NCBI RefSeq assembly: GCF_047124445.1
Contig: NZ_CP138921.1
Coordinates: 1,116,001 to 1,180,000, forward strand
Length of the DNA stretch: 64,000 nucleotides
DNA from: Shimia sp047124445
Lineage (GTDB): Bacteria > Pseudomonadota > Alphaproteobacteria > Rhodobacterales > Rhodobacteraceae
Reading direction: 5' to 3'
The notes under the pieces were generated by a model. It was given only the letters and a program-made list of their open reading frames with translations. It did no database searches and had not been told where the DNA came from. Made by a program: the position numbers and the translations under genes. Positions 56,354-64,000 of this stretch are shown here, in pieces (position 1 is the first letter of the stretch; each line of letters opens with the position of its first letter).

Positions 56354-59300
56354 TCAGCCCCCCAGTGAAATGGATCGAAACGGCCCCGACCCAAACACTG
56401 CTGAAATCTGCGCCACATCAACCGCGAGGCCCGCGACACCACCATCCGTAGTCTGATCACTTGCGCGGTATTGCCATTTGGGTTCTGATACTTGTACCTC
56501 TCGCACGACAACATCTTCCCGTCGAACGCGCAGCAGATAACGCTCGTTTTCTTCGCCCAGCGGCACCTCAAACCCGTCCCAACTGTCCGCATCTACGCGC
56601 GCCCGCCGTATCCAACTGATGTCTATGTCACCAGAGGCTTGCGTCCGTTGGGCCAAATGCACAGGGGCATAGGGCCGCAGGCCGTTGCCATCAAAACTCT
56701 CCACGCGATGGGTGTAGCTCGGCTCATTCAACCCACGTTGCGCTGGCCCAATCCGATAGTGCCTTACCTGCCCGCGATGATGACGCGCCAGTGGCAACTG
56801 TGTCAGTTGAGATGATCTGAACACAACCCAGCTACCTGCTGGCCAAACCTCAGGCGCCAAAGAATCCGTGCCCAACTGCCCGCGAAGCCGTTTAGACAAA
56901 GCAAAGCGATCCTCCCCGATCAGTTCGGCATTCTGAAACTGTATAGCCTCCCAATTGCCAGGCGCCCCACCGCCGATAAACGCCAGGTTTTGCCCGTTGA
57001 GCACGTCCTGCGCGCTCACACTGCGCAACGCGCCGTTCACCATGCGCACATGCAGTGGGTCACCCTGATCCCAAATCCCAGCACCGGTTCGCAAAAGTGG
57101 CGTTTCCGTCACGCCCACCATCGCACTGCCTTCAACCAAAGTATCCAGTGCGTACCCCTCATCGCGATCACTGGCAAACACCGCAACAGCGCCCGGCCAA
57201 GGGCGTCCTGTTACTGCAATGTGCGGCGCGTGGGGCTGCTCGTCCCCTGTGATCAAAGGCAAATCCAAAAACAGTGTTTGCACTGGCACAGGCGGAACAA
57301 TCCGGTTTTTGCGCACGACATCCTCCGGCATTTCAGCCGTTTTATACAGCGCCAGTTCTGTGCGCGCGCCTTCCAAAACCTGCGCGCCCTGTTGGGTCAG
57401 CCGATCCATCCGATACGCCTGTGTTTCCCCGGTTGCCGACGGTACCTCGACAAGATCACCCGCCCCTATGTTCATTTTGCTAGGGGGCAAGGCCAGTTTC
57501 ACGCGATCCCGCGCAACTCGTGCTTCCGCCAGCCACCGCTCGGCAGTCTGCCGCCCCTCGGCTCGCGTCAGAACCTCTTCGACCTCGCTGTGTGCAACGG
57601 CAAAAGTGGCCTCGTCGTGTAGAATGGCCTCTTCGGACACGACCTCAAAATCCCGTTCCGCCTGCACAAAGTTCAAGCGTACGCGGCCTGCCAATTCCGC
57701 ATCTGATTGCCGCGTGAACTCAATATCCCCCTCGATCTCTTTAATTTCCGCGCACTCTTCCGGATCAACCAAACATCTTGTTTGATCGCCACGCATGACA
57801 AAGCGCAGCACACCGTCCCGCTCAACCGCATCAAACCCGTGTCGCAACATCAACGGCTGCAAGGCAGCGCGCCCATCAGACACATCACCTTGCTCAAAGC
57901 CGCGAACCACGCCGGTCAAGCCAGACACATCGTAGTCCACAATGCCGGCATTCAAACAGACCTCCTCCACCACTGAAGCCAACGTGCGATTACTCACACG
58001 CCCGTTGATCCAATGGCCTTTGTGAAAATTGCCTCCATCGCTCCAAAGGTCTCGCTCATTGGGAAAAGCCGGAAACGGACGCGCATCCCAGGCCCAGGCA
58101 AACATATGATCGCGGTCCACCATAGGTTCACCATAGACAGCGGACACCGGGTTCATCTCAGGATCCGCGTAATGTTCGTGAAGCGCTTGGTAATATCGCT
58201 GCTGCACGGCATCCTCTCGCAACCCATTGGAAAAATACGGGGTTGCGGACTCCGAGGACTTCTCGTCCAGGAACTTATTGGGCTGATTGGCGCCTTTATC
58301 GATAGCGGCGCAGCCTATTTCTGTAAACCAAATGGGCTTACTTTGCGGCTGCCAATTTGTTGGCGAGGTTTGCCGCACGCCACCAATCCGCTCGTGGTGC
58401 GCTTGCCCCCACCAATTCCGTAAATCTTTATAGCGATACACCCATGGTTCATTATGAGCGCCATCGGAGATCGCTGTGCGGTCCTGATCCGCACGCGCTT
58501 CAGCCGAGGCATAATACCAATCAAACCCCTCGCCCCCTTCGATGTTGGCTTTCAGGTAGGCAATATCCTGAGGCCCGCGCCAATCCTCCTTGTCCAAATG
58601 CACTTCCTTGTCCCGCCAATCCGTTAGCGGCATGTAGTTGTCGATGCCGACAAAATCGATCTCTGGGTCCGACCAAAGCGGATCAAGGTGGAAATACACA
58701 TCGCCAGAGCCATCCTGCGGTTGATAGCCAAAATACTCTGACCAATCCGCCGCATATCCGAGTTTTACCTCCGGGCCCAACAAAGTGCGCACCTCTTGCG
58801 CCAGACTTTTTAGTGCTTGAACAGCCGGAAAACCCGTTGCGCCGCGCACCTGCGTCAGGCCGCGCATCTCAGATCCGATACAAAAGGCTTCCACGCCGCC
58901 AGCAGCCGCACAAAGCGCTGCATAGTGCAGAATAAAACGCCGGTAAGACCACTCAGAGGGCCCGGAATACGTCACGCTGTCTGAGCCCACCTGAAAATCC
59001 GCCGCCGTGGCCGTACCGAAAAACGCTGCCACCTCGGCATCCGCCTGCGCGGTCCCATCAGGAGACCCACTTTGCCCCTGTGCTTTTGAAGTTGTAATCC
59101 GCCCCCGCCACGGCAACACCGGCTGGTCCGCTCCACCGTCCCAAGGGTTTGGCAACCCGTTCCCCGCCATCTGTTCCATCAGAATGAAGGGGTAAAACGT
59201 CACTTTAGTGCCCTGATCATCCATGTGACGAATGGCCTGAACAACGGCTTCGTCCGCCGGTGTTCCCCCATAGACGGGCCGCCCATCCAGTTTGGCGATA

Positions 59301-60277
59301 ACCTCAGCCTCCCCACGCGCCACTCCAGATACGCGCCACGGCATGTTGTCCCCGTCCACCTCAGCATCCTCAACCTTGGGGCGCAGCTGGCAATCCGCCA
59401 TGCGCAGGTCATCCCCAAACCAGCTCACGATCAACGAGGCCGCGCCACACTTAGGCAATTCTTCCTGCAAATCCTGGTGAGAGGTCACAAAGTTGGTCAG
59501 GCCAGACGGCGTGTGCTCATTGGCCACCTTTGTTTCGCCATCCGCCTGGCGGCAGTAGACCGGCGTGGTTGCCAAAGAATACTCCCCTGTACCCGGCATC
59601 AACGCCACGGCCCGCACAGTTTCACTGTAGTCGGCCGCGCCCTCAGGCACGTCCCTTGGCGTTGCCCGCACAACTTCAAAATTGAACTGCGGCACGCGGT
59701 TGCCAAACCGTCCCAGCTCGAGGTCTTCGATCACGACATAGGCTGTGCCACGATACGCTGGCACAGTCCCTGCTCCTTCAACCGCCTCCATTTTGGGGTC
59801 CGGCATCTGAATGTCCGAGCCTGTATAGACTCGCAGGTTCAGCTCCTCGCGACCAATCTCGTCACCGTCCGCCCAAATGCGTCCAACCCGCAAAATCTCC
59901 CCCTCACACAGGGCAATCGCAAGCGAAACTGAGTAACTGTAAGCACGGGTCTTGGGCGCTTGGGGCATGCCTTTGCCCCCGCCTGTTTCCTCATAAGTCT
60001 CCGAAAACCGTGTGGCCCAGATCACCTGCCCCGCCACGCGAACCCGCCCAAACACCCGGGTCTGCGCAGCGCCTTCCGCAGAGCCGGTGAGCCGGAATCG
60101 GTTGATCTTACCGGTTTCCACAACATCGGCGCCACCCCCCATCAGCTTTTGATCGATCACGCGCCCCAGCGTGGCCCCGGCCAACCGCCCAATGGCAACC
60201 GAGGACACCCCGACCAATCCACCGCCCACTGCACCGCCAACCGCCGCGCCGGCGGCCGCCAAAATCAACGTCGCCAT
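56354..60277 (-). CDS. gene transfer agent gp15: tail tip/host-specificity protein with TIM-barrel-like domain
   Basis: 1307 residues, close to the length of Rhodobacter GTA gp15. A short glycine/alanine-rich start (AAAGAAVGGAVGGGLVGVSS) leads to baseplate-type beta domains. The central part (about 430-760) is the GTA TIM-barrel-like/glycoside-hydrolase domain (GVEAFCIGSEMRGLTQVRGA, DFVGIDNYMPLTDWRD, PIWFTEIGCAAIDKGANQPN). The C-terminal third is a phage-tail-protein-like region (RVESFDGNGLRPYAPVHLAQ). It forms the distal baseplate contacting the recipient. Last gene of the GTA block; cysE follows 126 bp on. No terminator with a T-run is seen. Confidence 0.95.
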   Translation of the reverse strand: MATLILAAAGAAVGGAVGGGLVGVSSVAIGRLAGATLGRVIDQKLMGGGADVVETGKINRFRLTGSAEGAAQTRVFGRVRVAGQVIWATRFSETYEETGGGKGMPQAPKTRAYSYSVSLAIALCEGEILRVGRIWADGDEIGREELNLRVYTGSDIQMPDPKMEAVEGAGTVPAYRGTAYVVIEDLELGRFGNRVPQFNFEVVRATPRDVPEGAADYSETVRAVALMPGTGEYSLATTPVYCRQADGETKVANEHTPSGLTNFVTSHQDLQEELPKCGAASLIVSWFGDDLRMADCQLRPKVEDAEVDGDNMPWRVSGVARGEAEVIAKLDGRPVYGGTPADEAVVQAIRHMDDQGTKVTFYPFILMEQMAGNGLPNPWDGGADQPVLPWRGRITTSKAQGQSGSPDGTAQADAEVAAFFGTATAADFQVGSDSVTYSGPSEWSYRRFILHYAALCAAAGGVEAFCIGSEMRGLTQVRGATGFPAVQALKSLAQEVRTLLGPEVKLGYAADWSEYFGYQPQDGSGDVYFHLDPLWSDPEIDFVGIDNYMPLTDWRDKEVHLDKEDWRGPQDIAYLKANIEGGEGFDWYYASAEARADQDRTAISDGAHNEPWVYRYKDLRNWWGQAHHERIGGVRQTSPTNWQPQSKPIWFTEIGCAAIDKGANQPNKFLDEKSSESATPYFSNGLREDAVQQRYYQALHEHYADPEMNPVSAVYGEPMVDRDHMFAWAWDARPFPAFPNERDLWSDGGNFHKGHWINGRVSNRTLASVVEEVCLNAGIVDYDVSGLTGVVRGFEQGDVSDGRAALQPLMLRHGFDAVERDGVLRFVMRGDQTRCLVDPEECAEIKEIEGDIEFTRQSDAELAGRVRLNFVQAERDFEVVSEEAILHDEATFAVAHSEVEEVLTRAEGRQTAERWLAEARVARDRVKLALPPSKMNIGAGDLVEVPSATGETQAYRMDRLTQQGAQVLEGARTELALYKTAEMPEDVVRKNRIVPPVPVQTLFLDLPLITGDEQPHAPHIAVTGRPWPGAVAVFASDRDEGYALDTLVEGSAMVGVTETPLLRTGAGIWDQGDPLHVRMVNGALRSVSAQDVLNGQNLAFIGGGAPGNWEAIQFQNAELIGEDRFALSKRLRGQLGTDSLAPEVWPAGSWVVFRSSQLTQLPLARHHRGQVRHYRIGPAQRGLNEPSYTHRVESFDGNGLRPYAPVHLAQRTQASGDIDISWIRRARVDADSWDGFEVPLGEENERYLLRVRREDVVVREVQVSEPKWQYRASDQTTDGGVAGLAVDVAQISAVFGSGPFRSISLGG

Positions 60278-60283
60278 AACGCG

Positions 60284-60751
60284 TTACCCTCTCTTACCAA
60301 CTGTACTCTGAACGTCTTGCGGAAAGGCAAACCGCCCCACGATCCGGCGCCGCCAAGGCGCGCTTAGGGGACTTTCCACCACGGCATGCCCGCAATAAGC
60401 GTGGATCACAGTTGGCTCCCTGCCGGCCTCCCCAACGATCCCCAAGTGTTTCGCCACGGCTCCCGCTTTCATCCGAAACAGCAGCACATCACCACAGGTT
60501 TCATCCTCTAGGCCTTTGGCAACCAAGTTGCGCATTGCGGCCTGCCACAGCACCTCATTGCCATGCGCCTCAGACCAATCATTGGTATAGGCGGGCACAA
60601 CTTCCGGCTCCGCGCCGTTAAGCCCGCGCCACACGCCGCGGATCAGCCCAAGACAATCTGTGCCGCCGCCCAAACAACTGGCTTGATGCACGTAGGGCGT
60701 GCCTATCCAACGCCGCGCCTCTGCAACAACCGCCTCTCCATACGTGGCCAT
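60284..60751 (-). CDS. gene transfer agent gp14: NlpC/P60 cell-wall peptidase
   Basis: 155 residues. The NlpC/P60 triad is complete: Cys33 in GGGTDCLGLI, His102 in KHLGIV and His117 in TVIHAYCG. The enzyme would open the recipient peptidoglycan during particle entry and sits in the tail tip. The ATG overlaps the gp13 stop by one base (TGATG), and the stop is six bases before gp15. Confidence 0.95.
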   Translation of the reverse strand: MATYGEAVVAEARRWIGTPYVHQASCLGGGTDCLGLIRGVWRGLNGAEPEVVPAYTNDWSEAHGNEVLWQAAMRNLVAKGLEDETCGDVLLFRMKAGAVAKHLGIVGEAGREPTVIHAYCGHAVVESPLSAPWRRRIVGRFAFPQDVQSTVGKRG

Positions 60752-61638
60752 CAGCGCAAACTCCCACCGGTGTTCCCGCCACTCTTTTTGGGATAACTCT
60801 TGATCCAGTCTTCGCCCGGGATGTCCGGAAACCCTTGAAAATTCAGATGATTGGAGAACTTTGTACGACAGGTCGAAAACCGTTTATCGCAGCCTGCAGT
60901 GAGCAAAACCTCATTGCCCACACTCACATCAGCTCGCAGCGCTTCCCAAAGCTCAATCTGTCGCGCGCCATCTGCCGCAATCCAGTCCCGCTTGATCAGG
61001 CCATTCAAACCTTGCGCTTCGCCGCTAACCACCTGCAACTGCCCGCGCGAGAACCATCCTTCCTCAAAACCCGACATCGCACCGAGGTCAAACATCCGAC
61101 CTTGATCCGCCTGCGCTACGGAGACCTGCACCTGAAACGCAGTATCGGAAACGTCAAACTGGCACGCGGCATCCCCAAGGACGGCGGTACAGGGGCGCTG
61201 ATAGACCCGACCGCGTGGCACATTTAGCTTTTCTGCCAGCCCGCGCAGTTCCGCGACAAAGGCACCGCCCGTACGGCGGATTTCCCCGATAGAACCGCGA
61301 AACACCACACTGCGTTCACTGACATCGGCCCAATTCACCATCCAGGCTACAACTTCGGCGTCATCTAGCCGCCCGGCCTCAATGTCCTGATCCGTGACCG
61401 ACGCATCACACAACATGCCAATGGCTTCGGCATTACCTACCGACAGCCCCGTCCCCTGCTCAATTGCACTCGCTGTCAACCCAGTTGCGGCTTTGAACAC
61501 AAACCCGTCAAAGCTCAGATCCTGATCGTGATCGGTAAACCCCAACTTCACGCCATCCTTGCGCGTGATGCCCCAGGCCCGCGCCACAGTGGTCTCGCCA
61601 CTCTGCAAATGCGCCAATAACTCCGCCTGAAACGCCAT
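60751..61638 (-). CDS. gene transfer agent gp13: DUF2163 tail protein
   Basis: 295 residues. The DUF2163 family is recognised by the start FQAELLAHLQSGETTVARAW, TRKDGVKLGFTDHDQDLSFD, and a C-terminal region with a cysteine-rich end (LTAGCDKRFSTCRTKFSN). In GTA particles this family forms part of the baseplate hub. The start and stop overlap the neighbours by one base each, showing tight coupling with gp12 and gp14. Confidence 0.94.
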   Translation of the reverse strand: MAFQAELLAHLQSGETTVARAWGITRKDGVKLGFTDHDQDLSFDGFVFKAATGLTASAIEQGTGLSVGNAEAIGMLCDASVTDQDIEAGRLDDAEVVAWMVNWADVSERSVVFRGSIGEIRRTGGAFVAELRGLAEKLNVPRGRVYQRPCTAVLGDAACQFDVSDTAFQVQVSVAQADQGRMFDLGAMSGFEEGWFSRGQLQVVSGEAQGLNGLIKRDWIAADGARQIELWEALRADVSVGNEVLLTAGCDKRFSTCRTKFSNHLNFQGFPDIPGEDWIKSYPKKSGGNTGGSLR

Positions 61639-62270
61639 CAGATCCGCACCTCAATCACCGGCACATTCGGCAGATCCCCTGCCTTGAAGCTCGCGAGACT
61701 GGTCTGAATGCTGTCCGCGTCAAACCGCACCGGCACGTCAAACTCAAACCCCGCTGAGATTTGCGCTCCGGAAAACGGCGGCGTGTCAAAGCGCACGATC
61801 CCAGTGGTCAGATCGACCTCAAAATCGTCGCCTTCCTGCAAAAACACCTCTTCCAGCCCCACCGTGACGGTGCCGTCCACCGGTTTGCGAATGGGCCGCG
61901 CGTAGCTGTGTTCGCCAGATTGATAGGTCTTCATCAACTGAAACTCCGTGGTCGCGCCGTCGCCCGTGGCAACCACCTGATCCCGATGGTCGATGCCCTT
62001 GGAGGCCGCACAGGACTTGAAGTCCGCCCAATCTTTCCAGCGAAACCCGTGCAACTGCCCACGTCGCGCCTCAAAAAACGCAATCAAGGTCTCAATATCA
62101 TCCAGAGACCGCATACCAACCCCGGCATCATAGCGTCGCCGCGAATGCGCCCAGGGCGTGTTGCGCTCTTCAAAACCGTTGACCAGCGTCACCACTTCGG
62201 TCCGGCGCTCAGGCCCACCGAGAGACCCAAAACTCAAACTGGCCGGAAATCGCACTTCGTGAAAACTCAT
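61638..62270 (-). CDS. gene transfer agent gp12: DUF2460 (TIGR02217) distal tail protein
   Basis: 210 residues of the DUF2460 family: FHEVRFPASLSFGSLGGPER, RRYDAGVGMRSLDDIETLIA, FEARRGQLHGFRWKDWADF and GVLRF-like C-terminal strands (TTGIVRFDTPPFSGAQISAG). It forms the distal tail ring. The start has no overlap with gp11 (ten-base gap); the stop overlaps the gp13 start by one base. Confidence 0.95.
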   Translation of the reverse strand: MSFHEVRFPASLSFGSLGGPERRTEVVTLVNGFEERNTPWAHSRRRYDAGVGMRSLDDIETLIAFFEARRGQLHGFRWKDWADFKSCAASKGIDHRDQVVATGDGATTEFQLMKTYQSGEHSYARPIRKPVDGTVTVGLEEVFLQEGDDFEVDLTTGIVRFDTPPFSGAQISAGFEFDVPVRFDADSIQTSLASFKAGDLPNVPVIEVRI

Positions 62271-62279
62271 CGTCGCCTC

Positions 62280-62933
62280 CTATCGGTTGCGTTTGGCCCG
62301 CCCCAAGGCGCGGCTCATCTGGGTTGCAATCTGGCTTTGTGAACGGCGGAATCCATCCACATCCGGCGTGGAAATGTTCATCACCACCTGCACCGGACGG
62401 CTGTCGCCCTGACTGCGCACACCCAGCTTGCCGTCCATCCCGCGCGCCAGCGGCATAATCGCCTCTGGCCCGGCTTCGCCCATCAACCCGCGCCCACCGC
62501 GCATCGGGAAACTGACCGGTCCACTCACCACACCGCCATTAGCAAACGGCATCACCCGTCCCTGCGTGAATGGTGCTCCGTCGGCAAAAGGCAACAACCC
62601 TTCCATCAGGCCACCAATCCCAGAGGTCACAACCTTGCCAAGCCCGTCAGTCACCGGCTTCATCGCCGCATTAAATGCCGTGTCCATCATGGACGACGCC
62701 AGGGTCTTTAGCGCATCCGAGAGCTTCACACCGTCAAAGGCCAAACCGCTGAACGCCTTGCGCAAATCCTTGCTCAGGCTCTTCTCCAGAGAAGCCACGT
62801 CCTGCCCTGCTGCACCGAGCACCTTACGCATGTTGCTCAGTTCCCCGTCAAAGCCAGCCATCATATCCGTGGCCTGTCCCAGGCTCATCTCCAGCGCGTC
62901 AAGCTGTCCTTCAAAACTGTCAATCTCTTCCAT
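62280..62933 (-). CDS. gene transfer agent gp11: tail tape-measure protein
   Basis: 217 residues, short for a tape measure, as expected from the short GTA tail. N-terminal helices (EEIDSFEGQLDALEMSLGQA ... ELSNMRKVLGAAGQDV) are followed by a hydrophobic middle (LGKVVTSGIGGLMEGLLPFA) and the Gly-rich FANGGVVSGPVSFPMRGGRG and GEAGPEAIMPLARG that recurs at tape-measure C-termini. GTG 62936 is an alternative start. The start overlaps gp10.1 by 14 bases. Confidence 0.93.
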   Translation of the reverse strand: MEEIDSFEGQLDALEMSLGQATDMMAGFDGELSNMRKVLGAAGQDVASLEKSLSKDLRKAFSGLAFDGVKLSDALKTLASSMMDTAFNAAMKPVTDGLGKVVTSGIGGLMEGLLPFADGAPFTQGRVMPFANGGVVSGPVSFPMRGGRGLMGEAGPEAIMPLARGMDGKLGVRSQGDSRPVQVVMNISTPDVDGFRRSQSQIATQMSRALGRAKRNR

Positions 62934-63129
62934 CACCTGCCGCTCCTTCCGTATCCGGGTATGCGTCCATCAACTGTTTCAACCCTGCCCGCGCGAGTGA
63001 GGTCTCCGCACCGCCTTGCCCAAGCAACAGTGCCAATTCCGCCGGTGTGAGTTGCCAAAAATCCTGTGGCCGCAATCCGAGCCGCTGAACGCCCGCGGCC
63101 AACAAAACCGGCCAATCAAACGCTGTCAT
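62920..63129 (-). CDS. gene transfer agent gp10.1: small tail-assembly protein (TIGR02216 type)
   Basis: 69 residues: FDWPVLLAAGVQRLGLRPQD, FWQLTPAELALLLGQ and a C-terminal helix. It matches the small phage tail assembly chaperone family found between gp10 and the tape measure in Rhodobacterales GTAs. The ORF overlaps both neighbours (14 bases with each). Confidence 0.9.
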   Translation of the reverse strand: MTAFDWPVLLAAGVQRLGLRPQDFWQLTPAELALLLGQGGAETSLARAGLKQLMDAYPDTEGAAGDGRD

Positions 63130-63451
63130 GTTCTGCCGCCGTCAAAGGCCCAAATGCCCGCACCAACAACTGCGCCGCCACCCGGGCCGCCTCGATTGCG
63201 CCCCCTGCAATCTCCGCTTGCAAAAGCGAGTCTGACGCCCCCTGCCAACCACCGCCGCGCAGCCCCGCCACAATCAACGCCAGCACATCGCGTGAAGAAA
63301 ACTGGCCCCTCTCAAGCCGGCTGATCAGTGCCACCAACGTGTCCTCGCCCAACCCGGCTTCCAGCTCGGCCAAAGCCCCCAACGTGAGCTTCAACACATG
63401 CCGCCGCCCATCAATGGTCAGCGCAACTTCGCCCGCATACGGATTGGCCAT
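63116..63451 (-). CDS. gene transfer agent gp10: tail assembly chaperone-like protein
   Basis: 111 residues: MANPYAGEVALTIDGRRHVL, LTLGALAELEAGLGEDTLVA, FSSRDVLALIVAGLRGG and VAAQLLVRAFGPL. This is the GTA-gp10 family. ATG 63451 gives the family start MANP; an in-frame GTG lies two codons upstream at 63457 and would overlap the gp9 stop by four bases. Confidence 0.92.
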   Translation of the reverse strand: MANPYAGEVALTIDGRRHVLKLTLGALAELEAGLGEDTLVALISRLERGQFSSRDVLALIVAGLRGGGWQGASDSLLQAEIAGGAIEAARVAAQLLVRAFGPLTAAEHDSV

Positions 63452-63453
63452 GA

Positions 63454-63867
63454 TCACACCGCGGTAAAGCTCAGCGCCCCGGCACTGGCCATCGCCATCT
63501 CATAGGTCGCCTCTCCATTGTGGCTGCCCGCATACTCAATCGACGTGATCTGAAACGCACCTTCAACAATCCCGAAATCCGGGATAATCACCTGAAAGTC
63601 CGGCGTTTCCCCGTCAAAGAAGATTTGCCGCGCCCGCTCATCCGTGCTGGCATCCTTGAACACGCCCGAGCCGCTGATCCCGGCCGATTTCATGCCCGCG
63701 CCAGCCAGCAACTCGCGCCATCCGCCTTGGCTCTCAAGCGAGGTCACATCCACACTTTCCGCATTGAAACTGATGCGTGTGGCCCGCAGCCCCGCCACGG
63801 TTTCAAACGCCCCGGCTCCGGTCAGATCCACCTTGATCAGAAGGTCTTTGCCATTTTGCGCACCCAT
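63454..63867 (-). CDS. gene transfer agent gp9: major tail protein
   Basis: 137 residues of the TP901-1-type major tail protein family (TIGR02135): GKDLLIKVDLTGAGAFETVA, RISFNAESVDVTSLESQGGW, ARQIFFDGETPDFQVIIPDF and ITSIEYAGSHNGEATYEMAM. It stacks to form the tail tube. The start is 14 bases after the gp8 stop. Confidence 0.95.
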   Translation of the reverse strand: MGAQNGKDLLIKVDLTGAGAFETVAGLRATRISFNAESVDVTSLESQGGWRELLAGAGMKSAGISGSGVFKDASTDERARQIFFDGETPDFQVIIPDFGIVEGAFQITSIEYAGSHNGEATYEMAMASAGALSFTAV

Positions 63868-63881
63868 GATCTCTCTCCAAA

Positions 63882-64000
63882 CTAGCTATGATTGTCTTCC
63901 ACCCGCGCCACAAAGCGCAGATCCACACGGCGCATGTTTTTGCGCCCGTCCCGCTTGGCCACCGCCCGATCAAACCGCAGAAAGACCAACCGCCCTCGGT
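63882..64000 (-). CDS. gene transfer agent gp8 (DUF3168), C-terminal end only
   Basis: The minus-strand frame is open to the right edge and ends at TAG 63882-63884. The visible 38 or so residues read LVFLRFDRAVAKRDGRKNMR and then RRVDLRFVARVEDN, a strongly basic tail typical of DUF3168 gp8 of GTAs. Gene order (gp8 before gp9) agrees. The start lies outside the window. Confidence 0.75.
   Translation of the reverse strand, partial: RGRLVFLRFDRAVAKRDGRKNMRRVDLRFVARVEDNHS

Noticed and set aside
56354..64000. Prophage rather than gene transfer agent
   Set aside because: No integrase, repressor, lysis or attachment sites are seen in the visible part, and the gene order and protein types match the Rhodobacterales GTA block exactly. 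The part outside the window could still change this.

Overview
The window looks like chromosomal DNA of a marine Rhodobacteraceae (Roseobacter-group) alphaproteobacterium. The basis is the high GC, the alphaproteobacterial LexA box (GTTC-N7-GTTC) ahead of uvrA, a TTAA-N7-TTAA CtrA-type site, the pdhA-pdhB-pdhC operon preceded by a short ftsB, and above all a Rhodobacterales-type gene transfer agent (GTA) tail cluster at the right end. I saw no rRNA, tRNA, CRISPR array, insertion sequence or replication origin, and no stretch of more than 300 bases lacks a gene.

Layout. 1-3.3 kb: housekeeping genes on the minus strand (GNAT, DUF808, coaD, CBS). 3.3-11.7 kb: valine catabolism, with a LysR gene divergent from mmsA, a GGDEF diguanylate cyclase, and then a three-gene operon for isobutyryl-CoA dehydrogenase, 3-hydroxyisobutyryl-CoA hydrolase and 3-hydroxyisobutyrate dehydrogenase. 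11.9-20.4 kb: a Hint-domain surface protein, small membrane proteins, an XRE regulator, uvrA and a repeat-rich VWA protein. 20.4-25.1 kb: an ArsR/SRPBCC/DUF1761 operon, an orphan Imm11-like gene, lipoamide dehydrogenase and DUF924. 25.2-34.6 kb: MFS transporter, queA, a large AsmA-like protein, bcp, a DUF455 ferritin-like protein, and an M23 peptidase overlapping a bactofilin. 34.7-41.9 kb: aquaporin, WYL regulator with a divergent monooxygenase-like gene, an HlyD pair, DUF3179, an arginine-methyltransferase-like protein and DUF4336. 41.9-50.7 kb: two tandem cyclophilins, pgk and class I aldolase, an MltB-type lytic transglycosylase, DUF1266, an exported protein and an AidB-like acyl-CoA dehydrogenase. 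50.8-56.2 kb: ftsB, the pyruvate dehydrogenase operon (with an unrecognised small gene between pdhB and pdhC) and cysE. 56.35-64 kb: GTA genes 15 to 8, read right to left and leaving the window inside gene 8.

How they work together. The mmsA locus and the acd-hibch-mmsB operon together cover valine breakdown from isobutyryl-CoA to propionyl-CoA. Both have TTTGCAA-type boxes upstream. lpdA (23.9 kb) can supply E3 to the E1/E2 subunits at 51-55 kb. pgk and fda are neighbouring glycolytic genes. mltB, the M23 peptidase, bactofilin and ftsB are cell-wall and division functions.

Most notable observations. (1) A 72-bp non-coding element occurs twice (2105-2176 and 49008-49079), aligns without gaps, and carries three GNCNGT repeats at an exact 11-bp period upstream of two envelope-protein genes; it looks like the operator of an undescribed OmpR-family regulon. 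(2) A protein with complete eukaryotic-type PRMT signatures. (3) The small gene embedded in the pdh operon. (4) A 20-bp palindrome ahead of pdhA. (5) The nearly complete GTA tail module.
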